Source: Streptomyces sp. DH41 (GTDB lineage Bacteria > Actinomycetota > Actinomycetes > Streptomycetales > Streptomycetaceae). From it: DNA of 64,000 bases. Positions 15,898-23,647 of the stretch are shown piece after piece. The stretch is taken from assembly GCF_029813785.1 (NCBI RefSeq), contig NZ_JARVKY010000017.1, forward strand, positions 62,001 to 126,000, read 5' to 3'. Each line of letters begins with the position of its first letter. Position 1 is the stretch's first letter. The notes under the pieces are model-generated. The model ran no database searches. It was not told where the DNA came from and worked only from the letters and a program-made list of their open reading frames with translations. A program made the position numbers and the translations under genes.

Positions 15898-17398
15898 CCC
15901 GTACTTCCCGTACGCCCTCGGCGGCGGCCCAGGCCGCGAGGATCAGCAGCGCCGCGTGCAGCGTCCAGTCGCCGTGGCGGACATACGGTGTGCTGCCGTG
16001 GGTGAGCGGTACCTCGTACACCCGTGAGGCGCTCGCGTCGGTGCCGAGCCACGAGCCGATCCGCGCGCCGCCCGCGTCGTAGACGGCGGAGACACCGGTC
16101 AGGGTCGCGTGCACCATCGGGCGGCCCGTCTCGGCGGCGCGCAGCGCGGCGAGCGAGGCGTGCTGCTCCGGTGCCCAGGTGTGCTGGAAGGTCGACGTCG
16201 ACGACTGGGCGAGCAGCACCTCGGCGCCGTCGGCGGCCAGCCGGCGGCTCATGTCGGGAAACGCGCTCTCGAAGCACACCATCGGCCCGATCCGCAGCCC
16301 GTCCCCGACGTCCATCACCACCTGCTCGGTGCCCCGCCTGCGGTCCTCGCCCGCCGCCTCGCCGACGGAAGTGGCCCAGCCGAGCAGCGAGCGTGCCGGG
16401 ACGTACTCCCCGAACGGGACGAGCCTCATCTTGTCGTACCGGTCGCCGGTCGGGCCGTCGGGGCCGACGAGCACGGAGCTCTTGTAGATGCCGGGCTTGT
16501 CGGAGCGCCGCGCGTCCACGTTGACCAGGATGTCCGCGCCGGTCTCCCGCGACAGCGCCGCCAGCCGCCGGGCCAGGTCGGGCCGGTCGTCGAGGTCGAA
16601 ACCGACGCTGCTCTCGCCCCAGACGATCAGGTCGAGGTCCCGGTCGGCGAGCCGGCGGGTCAGCTCCTCCTCGCGGTCGAAGCGCCGGTCGGGGCCGGCG
16701 GCCCCGGTGACGACGCCGGGCTGCACCACGGCGATCGCGGCCCGCTCGCCGTCCGCGCCGGGACGCGGCGACCAGACCCAGGCCGCGGAGGTGGCGGCGG
16801 CGGTGGCGACCAGCCCGGCCAGGGCGGGCACCCGGGCCCGGCGGACCGCGACGAGTACCGCGACGGCGACATTGACGGCCACCACGAGGAAGCTCAGCAG
16901 CCACACCCCGCCCACCGAGGCGAGCCGCAGCGCCGGTGCCACCTGCCACTGACTCGAGCCGAGGACACCCCAGGGACCGCCGAGCCCTTCCCAGGAACGG
17001 ATCAGCTCCACCGCCAGCCAGCCCGACGGCAGCACCACCAGTGCCGCAGCGGCCCGCCCGGCCGAAGGCGCCCCGCCCAGCAGCCGGCGCACCAGCCAGC
17101 CCCACGGCGCCCAGAGCGCGCCGAGCAGCGCGGCGATGACGAACGTGAACACGTGCAGGTTGGGCATCAGCCAGTGATGCATGGCCAGCATGAATCCGAA
17201 GCCGCCGCACCACCCGTCGTACGCCGCCCGCTTCCAGGTCGGTGCCGTCCGGGCCAGCAACAGCCAGGGCACCAGCGCGACCCAGGCCCACCACCACAGG
17301 GCCGGACCCGGAAAGGCGAGTACGGGCAGCGCGCCGACGACCGCGGCGGCGGCCGAGCGCCGCCACGGGGAGGCGAGCCGGTGGCCGAGCGTCTTCAT
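15821..17398 (-). CDS. lnt: Apolipoprotein N-acyltransferase
   Basis: 525 residues from ATG 17398, 5-6 nt after GGGAGG. About six hydrophobic N-terminal segments (residues 15-215) precede a nitrilase-like periplasmic domain with the Glu-Lys-Cys triad visible as VWGESSVGF, YDKMRLVPFGEYVPARS and MVCFESAFPDMSR; a last membrane helix (LHAALLILAAWAAAEG) and a Pro/Ala/Arg tail follow. It N-acylates the diacylglyceryl-Cys of lipoproteins in the outer leaflet of the cytoplasmic membrane; Streptomyces often carry two copies. The 3' end overlaps the convergent oxidoreductase gene by 77 bp. Confidence 0.94.
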   Translation of the reverse strand: MKTLGHRLASPWRRSAAAAVVGALPVLAFPGPALWWWAWVALVPWLLLARTAPTWKRAAYDGWCGGFGFMLAMHHWLMPNLHVFTFVIAALLGALWAPWGWLVRRLLGGAPSAGRAAAALVVLPSGWLAVELIRSWEGLGGPWGVLGSSQWQVAPALRLASVGGVWLLSFLVVAVNVAVAVLVAVRRARVPALAGLVATAAATSAAWVWSPRPGADGERAAIAVVQPGVVTGAAGPDRRFDREEELTRRLADRDLDLIVWGESSVGFDLDDRPDLARRLAALSRETGADILVNVDARRSDKPGIYKSSVLVGPDGPTGDRYDKMRLVPFGEYVPARSLLGWATSVGEAAGEDRRRGTEQVVMDVGDGLRIGPMVCFESAFPDMSRRLAADGAEVLLAQSSTSTFQHTWAPEQHASLAALRAAETGRPMVHATLTGVSAVYDAGGARIGSWLGTDASASRVYEVPLTHGSTPYVRHGDWTLHAALLILAAWAAAEGVREVRVRRSAPPPPAPPARTAHGSRARPGR

Positions 17399-17512
17399 GG
17401 GCACCTCCCTACCCCGTGGTCCCTTCAGTGTGCGCTCTCGACGAGGGCGGATTCAGTTGATCACAGCGGTCGTCCGTGGCGTGGCGCGCCGAGCCGGTGA
17501 TCTCACTTACGA

Positions 17513-17529
17513 TGATCGATGATCGATCA
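17513..17529. promoter_or_regulatory. Palindromic operator upstream of an SDR gene
   Basis: TGATCGATGATCGATCA: perfect 8-bp arms around one central base. It begins at the last base of a -10-like TACGAT (17508-17513), where a bound repressor would block initiation of the SDR at 17580. The regulator is not adjacent. Confidence 0.6.
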
Positions 17530-17579
17530 AACAGCTCTCATTCCCCCTCGGAATTCCGATCTACTGCTGGAGGCAACTC

Positions 17580-18320
17580 ATGGAGCGTCCCGTCACGGTG
17601 GTCACCGGTGGCAGCCGCGGAATCGGCGCGGCGACCTGTCTGCGGCTCGCGGCGGACGGCCACGACGTCGCCGTGGGGTACGTGCGGGACCCGGCGGCCG
17701 CGGAGGCGGTCGTCGCGGGGGTGCGCGAGGCGGGCGGCCGCGGTGTCGCCGTACGCGTGGACACGTCCATCGAGGCCGACGTCGAGCGGCTCTTCGACGT
17801 GGTGGAGGAGCGGCTCGGGCCGGTGACGGGGCTGGTGAACAACGCGGCGGTGACCGGTCCGCTGGGGCGGCTCGCCGACAGCGACACCGCCGACCTGCGC
17901 CGGGTCCTCGACGTCAATCTGCTGGGCGTGCTGCTGTGCGCCCGGCGTGCCGCCCGGCTGATGACCGCGCGGGGGAGCGGCGTGATCGTGAACGTGTCGT
18001 CGGGCGCCGCGACCATCGGCAGCCCGGGGGAGTACGTCCACTACGCCGCGAGCAAGGCGGGCGTCGACGCCCTGACCCTGGGGCTGGCCAAGGAGCTCGG
18101 CCCGGACGGCGTCCGCGTCAACGGCGTGGCGCCCGGGGTCGTGGACACCGAGATGCACGCGTCGATGGGCGACCCCGACCGGGCGCGGCGGATGGGATCG
18201 GCCGTTCCGCTGGGGCGTGCGGGCCGGGCGGAGGAGATCGCCGCGGCGATCTCCTGGCTGATGTCGCCCGACGCGTCGTACACGACGGGGACGGTGCTGC
18301 GGGTGGCCGGTGGCCGCTGA
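17580..18320 (+). CDS. Short-chain dehydrogenase/reductase
   Basis: 246 residues; ATG 7 nt after GGAGG. TGGSRGIG near residue 9, YVRDPAAAE (NADPH-type region), NNAA instead of NNAG near 86, NVSSGAATIGSPGEYVHYAASK with the catalytic Ser-Tyr-Lys around 135-155, and GVAPGVVDTEMH. Closest by eye to 3-oxoacyl-ACP reductase/glucose-dehydrogenase-like SDRs. It stands alone, divergent from lnt, with an operator-like palindrome in its promoter (17513-17529). Substrate unknown. Confidence 0.83.
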   Translation: MERPVTVVTGGSRGIGAATCLRLAADGHDVAVGYVRDPAAAEAVVAGVREAGGRGVAVRVDTSIEADVERLFDVVEERLGPVTGLVNNAAVTGPLGRLADSDTADLRRVLDVNLLGVLLCARRAARLMTARGSGVIVNVSSGAATIGSPGEYVHYAASKAGVDALTLGLAKELGPDGVRVNGVAPGVVDTEMHASMGDPDRARRMGSAVPLGRAGRAEEIAAAISWLMSPDASYTTGTVLRVAGGR

Positions 18321-18384
18321 CGCCGGACGGCGCCGAGGGTGGACGCCGACGCCGGGCGGCGCCGCGGGTGGGCGGGGCTGAGGG

Positions 18385-18414
18385 CGGCCGGCCCCCCGCG
18401 GGGCACGCCGGCCG
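18385..18414. terminator. Bidirectional terminator hairpin
   Basis: CGGCCGGC (18385-18392) pairs with GCCGGCCG (18407-18414), with an inner CCCCGCGGGG palindrome (18394-18403). It lies between the stop of the SDR and the stop of the convergent small gene. Confidence 0.65.
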
Positions 18415-18594
18415 TCAGGCGGCCTCGATGACCTCGCCGCGGATCGCGGTCGCCCACTCGACCACCAGCAACTCGTACTCCACACGCTCCTGTGCCGACA
18501 GGGTCCCGCCCGCGCGCCGCCACAGCGCACGGATCTTGTCGTTCAGCTCCGCGGCGGACCGCACGGAACCAGAAGTCAGGGAATCGGGGGACAT
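18415..18594 (-). CDS. Small conserved hypothetical protein (59 aa)
   Basis: Start taken as ATG 18594 (MSPDSLTSGSVRSAAELN); a GTG at 18618 would add eight residues. Predicted to be almost entirely helical and acidic/amphipathic (AELNDKIRALWRRAGGTLSAQERVEYELLVVEWATAIRGEVIEAA), with no membrane segment or Cys. No clear ribosome-binding site, so it may be leaderless. The coding pattern is good for a high-G+C organism. It is followed in the same direction (downstream in its own orientation) only by a terminator; the neighbour behind it is uppP. Function unknown. Confidence 0.65.
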   Translation of the reverse strand: MSPDSLTSGSVRSAAELNDKIRALWRRAGGTLSAQERVEYELLVVEWATAIRGEVIEAA

Positions 18595-18657
18595 GAGGAC
18601 AAGCCTAGGGGCAAGCACTGACAGTGCGCTACCGGACGGCTACCCAGGCGGATGCGG

Positions 18658-19533
18658 TCAGCCCGACGACTCGGCGGCGTGCGGGCTGAGGACACCCGTC
18701 GCGACCAGGGCGATGATGACGATGCCGAGCGCGATGCGGTACCAGACGAACGGCATGAAGCTCTTGGTCGAGATGAACTTCATGAACCAGGCGATGACCA
18801 CGTACCCGGTGGCGAAGGCGATGACCGTCGCGAAGAGCGTCGGCCCCCAGGAGACGTGGTCGTTCTCCATCGCGTCGTTGAGCTCGAACAGACCGGAGGC
18901 GAGCACCGCCGGGATCGCGAGCAGGAACGAGTAACGGGCCGCGGCCTCCCGCCGGTACCCCATGAACAGGCCGCCGCTGATGGTGGCCCCGGAGCGGGAG
19001 ACGCCGGGAACGAGGGCCGCCGCCTGGCAGAGGCCGTAGATCAGGCCGTCCCGGACGCTGAGGTTCTCCAGTTCCTTGCGCCGCCGGGGCGCGCGGTGCC
19101 GGCCGCCCTTCTCGTCCCGCGCGGCCATCCGGTCCGCGACGCCGATGATGACGCCGACGACGATCAGCATGGTCGCGGTGATCCGCAGGTCGCGGAACGG
19201 CCCCTCGATCTGGTCCTTCAGCGTCAGACCGAGCACACCGATCGGGATCGAGCCGATGATCACCAGCCAGCCCATGCGCGCGTCGGGGTCACCGCGCAGC
19301 TCCTTGTTCGCGAGCGACCGCGTCCACGTCGAGATGATCCGCCCGATGTCCTTGCGGAAGTAGATGAGAACGGCGGCCTCGGTGCCGATCTGCGTGATCG
19401 CCGTGAAGGCCGCGCCCGGGTCGTGCCAGCCGGAGAACGCCGCGGTCAGACGCAGATGCGCGCTGGAGGACACGGGGAGGAACTCGGTCAGCCCCTGGAC
19501 GAGTCCGAGGATGAGGGATTCAAACCAAGACAT
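18658..19533 (-). CDS. uppP: Undecaprenyl-diphosphatase (UppP/BacA)
   Basis: 291 residues, about eight hydrophobic segments. Signature blocks: LVQGLTEFLPVSSSAHL at residues 11-27 (the E-x-x-x-E/PVSSSAH motif) and LVPGVSRSGATISGGLFMGY near residue 170 (the PGxSRSGxT catalytic motif with Ser and Arg). It recycles C55-PP to C55-P on the outer face of the membrane for cell-wall synthesis and gives bacitracin tolerance when overexpressed. A cytoplasmic basic loop (GGRHRAPRRRKE) near residue 145 is typical of actinobacterial versions. Confidence 0.95.
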   Translation of the reverse strand: MSWFESLILGLVQGLTEFLPVSSSAHLRLTAAFSGWHDPGAAFTAITQIGTEAAVLIYFRKDIGRIISTWTRSLANKELRGDPDARMGWLVIIGSIPIGVLGLTLKDQIEGPFRDLRITATMLIVVGVIIGVADRMAARDEKGGRHRAPRRRKELENLSVRDGLIYGLCQAAALVPGVSRSGATISGGLFMGYRREAAARYSFLLAIPAVLASGLFELNDAMENDHVSWGPTLFATVIAFATGYVVIAWFMKFISTKSFMPFVWYRIALGIVIIALVATGVLSPHAAESSG

Positions 19534-19716
19534 GAGGTAACGGAGTCCAAGTGCCGAGCGAGAAAACGGTCTATGGGCACACCGGACCGCCGTGTGCGGT
19601 GATCGGGATCAGGGCGCGCCGAGGGGCAGCGTAACGTCCTTGGGTGAAATCCAGGTGACATGGGCGGGCGGGCGGACACGCCGAGGCGATGGTCCTGGAG
19701 GCGGTGTGATGTCCAG

Positions 19717-20496
19717 TCAGCGCCCGCGCAACTGGTTCCGCTTGCGCCAGGCCACCACGGCGCCCGCCAGCCCCGGCAGGGCGATGCAGGCCAGCGCGAT
19801 CAGGAAGGCGGGGGAGGTCGGCGTCGAGGCGCGGGCGCCGGCGACGGCGTAGGCGGCGGTGTTGGGGATCGACCCGAGCCCCGTCGCCAGCAGGAAGGGC
19901 AGCAGGCCCATGCGGGAGACGGCCGCGCAGTAGTTGGCGGCGGCGAACGGCACCCCGGGGAACAGCCGAGCCGCCAGCATCGAACGGAAACCGTGCCGGC
20001 TGAGCTGCCCGTCCGCGGCCTTCAGCCACTTGCCCCGCAGCAGCGGCCGCAGCGCCTCCTGGCCCAGCGCCCGCCCGAGGCAGAAGGCGATCCCGGCGCC
20101 GAGCACCGTCCCCGCGAGGGCGGAGGCGAGCCCCAGCTGCGATCCGAACAGCGCGCCGGCCGCCAGGTTCAGCAGCGGACGCGGTACGAAGGCGACGGTG
20201 CACAGTCCGTACGCCACCGCGTAGGCGACCGCCGCCGCGGCTCCACCGAGTTGCGGCGGCCAGCCGTCGGTCAGCAACTGCTGCGGCTGGAACAGCACAA
20301 CCGCGGTCGCGGCCGAGGCCAGCAGGGCGACGAGCAGGGAGAGCCGGGACCACGGAGAGAGCAGGACTCTCGTCACGCGGGCGGCGAAGCCGGTCGGTTC
20401 GACGGGCGCGGCGGCGGTGGCGACGGCGAGCTCTGTCGCCGCGGTCCGGGGAGAGACCGTGGCGGTGCCCCCAGAGCGGGTGGTGGCATCGAACAT
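19717..20496 (-). CDS. TVP38/TMEM64 (VTT-domain) membrane protein
   Basis: 259 residues. After a roughly 40-residue cytoplasmic leader there are about six hydrophobic segments. The VTT core is visible as FVPRPLLNLAAGALFGSQLGLASALAGTVLGAG, then HGFRSMLAARLFPGVPFAAANYCAA and ATGLGSIPNTAAYAVAGARA, the re-entrant loops and Arg/Pro motifs shared by TMEM64, YdjX/Z and DedA proteins. Such proteins are linked to lipid transport or undecaprenyl-phosphate flipping; the neighbouring uppP gene makes a lipid-carrier role attractive but unproven. Divergent from the AlkD-like gene. Confidence 0.85.
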   Translation of the reverse strand: MFDATTRSGGTATVSPRTAATELAVATAAAPVEPTGFAARVTRVLLSPWSRLSLLVALLASAATAVVLFQPQQLLTDGWPPQLGGAAAAVAYAVAYGLCTVAFVPRPLLNLAAGALFGSQLGLASALAGTVLGAGIAFCLGRALGQEALRPLLRGKWLKAADGQLSRHGFRSMLAARLFPGVPFAAANYCAAVSRMGLLPFLLATGLGSIPNTAAYAVAGARASTPTSPAFLIALACIALPGLAGAVVAWRKRNQLRGR

Positions 20497-20509
20497 CCGG
20501 TGACACTAA

Positions 20510-20538
20510 CCGACAAATGTGTGTGATCGCCGTATGGT
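20510..20538 (+). promoter_or_regulatory. Leaderless promoter of the AlkD-like gene
   Basis: CCGACA at 20510-20515, 17-bp spacer, TATGGT at 20533-20538. The -10 ends 7 nt before ATG 20546, so the transcript should begin at or next to the start codon. Confidence 0.6.
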
Positions 20539-20545
20539 GCGTCTC

Positions 20546-21268
20546 ATGACCGTTACAGCCGAGGGAATTTCGGGCGTTCCGCGCAGCCCTCTCGCCGACA
20601 CGGTACTGAAGCGGCTCCCCGCCGTGTACACCGCCGCGGCCGATCCCGAACGGGCCGTGGCCATGCGGGCGTACATGAAGGACGTGGCTCCCTTCCTGGG
20701 CCTGACCTCCCCTGTTCGCCGTGCCCTGTCCCGCACCGTCCTGGAGGGGCTGCCCCGCCCGGGCGAGTCGGACTGCGCCGCGGTCGCGCTGCGTTGCTGG
20801 CGGCTGCCCGAGCGCGAGTACCACTATTTCGCCGTCGACTACCTGCGCCGTCATGTGACGCATTGCTCTTCCGGTTTCCTTCCCGTGGCCCGGCACCTGC
20901 TCACCACGGTGCCGTGGTGGGACACCGTCGACCTGCTCGCCGCGCACGTCGTCGGAGGGCTCGTCGCGGCCGACCGGGACCTCACGGCCGAGATGGACGC
21001 CTGGATCGCGGACGAGGACCTGTGGCTGGTCCGCACGGCCCTGCTCCACCAGCTGCGCTACCGGGAACGCACCGACACCGAGCGCCTCTTCGACTACTGC
21101 CTGCGCCAGTCGGGCCACGACGATTTCTTCGTCCGCAAGGCCATCGGCTGGTGCCTGCGCGAGTACGCGAAAACCGACCCGGACGCCGTACGAGCCTTCG
21201 TGTCCGAACACGGGCGACGTCTCGCGCCGCTGTCCGTACGGGAGGCGCTGCGGAACATCGGTCCGTAG
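20546..21268 (+). CDS. AlkD-like DNA alkylation repair protein
   Basis: 240 residues from ATG 20546, chosen because a promoter ends 7 nt upstream; ATG 20534 is the alternative. HEAT-repeat protein of the AlkD/DNA_alkylation type: RAYMKDVAPFLGLTSPVRRAL near residue 40, LPEREYHYFAVDYLRRH near 90, TVPWWDTVDLLAAHVVG near 125 (the catalytic WWDxVD region with Trp and Asp), WLVRTALLHQLRYRERTD near 165 and FVRKAIGWCLREYAKTDP near 195. These glycosylases remove 3-methyl- and 7-methylpurines without base flipping. Monocistronic. Confidence 0.9.
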   Translation: MTVTAEGISGVPRSPLADTVLKRLPAVYTAAADPERAVAMRAYMKDVAPFLGLTSPVRRALSRTVLEGLPRPGESDCAAVALRCWRLPEREYHYFAVDYLRRHVTHCSSGFLPVARHLLTTVPWWDTVDLLAAHVVGGLVAADRDLTAEMDAWIADEDLWLVRTALLHQLRYRERTDTERLFDYCLRQSGHDDFFVRKAIGWCLREYAKTDPDAVRAFVSEHGRRLAPLSVREALRNIGP

Positions 21269-21474
21269 CGGACCGGGGAGGCCGGGAGGACCGGCACGGT
21301 TGTCGAGGTTATCGAACGTCCGTGCCATAAAAAACCATTCGACGTGGGGCAAAGCGTCGGCAAGTATCGACGGCATGTTCCGGTACGCCTTCCACCTCGC
21401 GACATCCGCGGTCGCGGATGCCCCGAAGGCTGCCGTCCTCTTCTTCCCGGCCGCCGTCGACGGCGCCCGAAGCT

Positions 21475-21517
21475 GACCCTCCCCGGATCGTCCGGCGGAC
21501 CCCGCAGGGGGAGGGTC
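21475..21517 (+). promoter_or_regulatory. Hairpin in the tuf3 5' leader
   Basis: GACCCTCCCC (21475-21484) is exactly complementary to GGGGAGGGTC (21508-21517), with a 23-nt loop, ending 50 nt before the tuf3 start. It may be an attenuator, an mRNA stabiliser or only a stable leader structure. The upstream A-run CCATAAAAAACC (21325-21336) is the most promoter-like part of the gap. Confidence 0.5.
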
Positions 21518-21567
21518 GGCCAGTCCCCGGGGTCCCCACCACCGCCACGAGGCTTCGAGGTACCGCC

Positions 21568-22737
21568 ATGTCCAAGACGGCGTACGTCCGCACCAAACCG
21601 CATCTGAACATCGGCACGATGGGCCATGTCGACCACGGCAAGACCACCCTGACCGCCGCCATCACCAAGGTCCTCGCCGAGCGCGGCACCGGCACGTTCG
21701 TGCCGTTCGACCGCATCGACCGCGCCCCCGAGGAGGCGGCGCGCGGCATCACGATCAACATCGCGCACGTCGAGTACGAGACCGACACCCGGCACTACGC
21801 GCACGTGGACATGCCCGGCCACGCCGACTACGTCAAGAACATGGTCACCGGCGCCGCCCAGCTCGACGGGGCGATCCTCGTCGTCTCCGCGCTGGACGGG
21901 ATCATGCCGCAGACCGCCGAACACGTACTGCTCGCCCGGCAGGTGGGCGTCGACCACATCGTGGTCGCGCTCAACAAGGCCGACGCGGGCGACGGGGAAC
22001 TGACCGACCTGGTCGAACTGGAGGTGCGGGACCTGCTCACCGCGCACGGCTACGGCGGCGACACCCTGCCCGTCGTACGGGTGTCGGGGCTGAAGGCCCT
22101 GGAGGGCGACCCGCGGTGGACCGCGTCCGTCGAGGCGCTGCTCGACGCCGTGGACACGTACGTGCCCATGCCCGAGCGGTATCTGGACGCGCCGTTCCTG
22201 CTGTCCGTGGAGAACGTGCTCACCATCACCGGCCGCGGCACGGTCGTGACCGGCGCGGTCGAGCGCGGCACCGTCCACGTCTCGGACCGGGTCGAGGTGC
22301 TGGGGGCGTCCGTCGAGACGGTCGTGACCGGGCTGGAGACCTTCGGCCGGCCGATGGAGGAGGCGCAGGCCGGGGACAACGTGGCCCTGCTGCTGCGCGG
22401 TGTCGCACGCGACACGGTGCGTCGGGGGCACGTGGTCGCCGCGCCGGGCAGTGTCGTTCCCGCGCGGCGCTTCACGGCGCGGGTCCACGTGCTGTCGGCG
22501 CGCGAGGGCGGACGTTCGACGCCGGTCGCCACCGGTTACCGGCCGCAGTTCTACATCCGGACCGCGGACGTGGTCGGGGACGTCGACCTCGGTGCGGTGG
22601 CGGTGGCGCGACCCGGGGACACGGTCACGATGACGGTGGAGCTGGGACGGGACGTGCCGCTGGAGACCGGCCTGGGGTTCGCCGTCCGCGAGGGCGGGCG
22701 GACCGTGGGGGCGGGGACCGTGACCGAAGTCGGGTGA
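21568..22737 (+). CDS. tuf3: Divergent elongation factor Tu (third EF-Tu, Tuf3 type)
   Basis: 389 residues from ATG 21568 (GAGG 8 nt upstream). All GTPase elements are present: GHVDHGKTT near residue 20, switch I RAPEEAARGITINIAHVEYET, G3 DMPGHADY (Met where ordinary EF-Tu has Cys), G4 NKAD (Ala where ordinary EF-Tu has Cys), G5 SGLK (Gly where it is usually SALK), then domains II and III. The deviations and the solitary location, away from rpsL-rpsG-fusA, identify it as the extra Streptomyces EF-Tu, known from S. coelicolor to be expressed under stringent/starvation conditions rather than in bulk translation. About 300 nt of gene-free leader with a hairpin precede it. Confidence 0.92.
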   Translation: MSKTAYVRTKPHLNIGTMGHVDHGKTTLTAAITKVLAERGTGTFVPFDRIDRAPEEAARGITINIAHVEYETDTRHYAHVDMPGHADYVKNMVTGAAQLDGAILVVSALDGIMPQTAEHVLLARQVGVDHIVVALNKADAGDGELTDLVELEVRDLLTAHGYGGDTLPVVRVSGLKALEGDPRWTASVEALLDAVDTYVPMPERYLDAPFLLSVENVLTITGRGTVVTGAVERGTVHVSDRVEVLGASVETVVTGLETFGRPMEEAQAGDNVALLLRGVARDTVRRGHVVAAPGSVVPARRFTARVHVLSAREGGRSTPVATGYRPQFYIRTADVVGDVDLGAVAVARPGDTVTMTVELGRDVPLETGLGFAVREGGRTVGAGTVTEVG

Positions 22738-22759
22738 GGGCCGGTGCGGACGGGCCGGG

Positions 22760-22765
22760 CACAAT
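22760..22765 (+). promoter_or_regulatory. -10 box of a probable leaderless transcript
   Basis: CACAAT ends 6 nt before GTG 22772. The adjacent GAGGAG is too close to that GTG to serve as a normal ribosome-binding site, favouring leaderless initiation. Confidence 0.4.
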
Positions 22766-22771
22766 GAGGAG

Positions 22772-23617
22772 GTGAACGAAGCCCTACCCGTCAGCCGCGT
22801 CACCGACCACGGCACCGCCAAGCTCATGCCCGACGTCGACCGGCGGCGGGCCTGGCTGCTCACCGTCGACGGGGCGCCGCAGTCGTACGTCGACCTGGAC
22901 GAGCCGGCGCACCTGGAGTTCGAGTACACGCGCCGGCTCGGCCACGTCCTGGACACGGTCGCCGAGCCGGGGCGTGCGCTGGACGTACTGCATCTGGGCG
23001 GGGGCGCGTTCTCCCTGCCCCGGTACCTGGCCGCGACCCGGCCCGGTTCCCGGCAGGACGTCGTGGAGGCCGACCGGGGCTTGCTGGACCTGGTCGCCGA
23101 GCACCTGCCGCTCCCGGACGGCGCGGGCGTCACCGCGCACGGTGCCGATGCCCGCGCCTGGCTGGAGGCGGCCCCCGCGGACTCGGCCGACGTCCTGGTC
23201 GCCGATGTCTTCGGGGGCTCGCGGGTGCCCGCGCACCTGACCTCCGTCGGCTACGCCCGCGAGGCGGCACGGGTGCTGCGCGCCGACGGCGTGTATGTGG
23301 CCAATCTGGCCGACGGGGCGCCGTTCCCCTTCCTGCGCGGCCAACTGGCCGGCTTCGCCACGCTCTTCGCCCAGCTGGCGCTGGTCGCCGAACCGGGTGT
23401 GCTGCGCGGACGCCGCTTCGGCAACGCCGTCCTCGTCGCCGCGCACCGGCCGCTCGACACGGCGGCCCTGGCCCGGCTCACCGCCGCCGACGCCTTCCCG
23501 GCCAGGGTCGAGCACGGGCCAGCCCTGCGGGACTTCATCGGTGACGCGCGGCCGGTGAGGGACGAGGACGCGGTGCCGTCGCCCGAGCCTCCCGCCGGGG
23601 CGTTCGGTATCGGCTGA
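22772..23617 (+). CDS. Spermidine-synthase-like SAM-binding protein
   Basis: 281 residues from GTG 22772. Rossmann methyltransferase/aminopropyltransferase core: LDVLHLGGGAFSLPRYLAA near residue 70 (SAM loop), VVEADRGLLDLVAEHL (acidic strand-2 residue), ARAWLEAAPADSADVLVADVFGGSRVP near 130 (the D-x-F replaces the usual D-x-x-D of polyamine synthases), then SVGYAREAARVLRADGVYVANL. Actinobacterial proteins of this type are usually annotated as fused or orphan spermidine synthases, but the polyamine-binding residues are not convincing, so a methyltransferase or non-catalytic role is possible. The 34-bp gap after tuf3 has its own promoter-like box. Confidence 0.8.
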   Translation: MNEALPVSRVTDHGTAKLMPDVDRRRAWLLTVDGAPQSYVDLDEPAHLEFEYTRRLGHVLDTVAEPGRALDVLHLGGGAFSLPRYLAATRPGSRQDVVEADRGLLDLVAEHLPLPDGAGVTAHGADARAWLEAAPADSADVLVADVFGGSRVPAHLTSVGYAREAARVLRADGVYVANLADGAPFPFLRGQLAGFATLFAQLALVAEPGVLRGRRFGNAVLVAAHRPLDTAALARLTAADAFPARVEHGPALRDFIGDARPVRDEDAVPSPEPPAGAFGIG

Positions 23618-23647
23618 GCGGCGCGCGCGGCGCCGCCCGCCGGTCGC

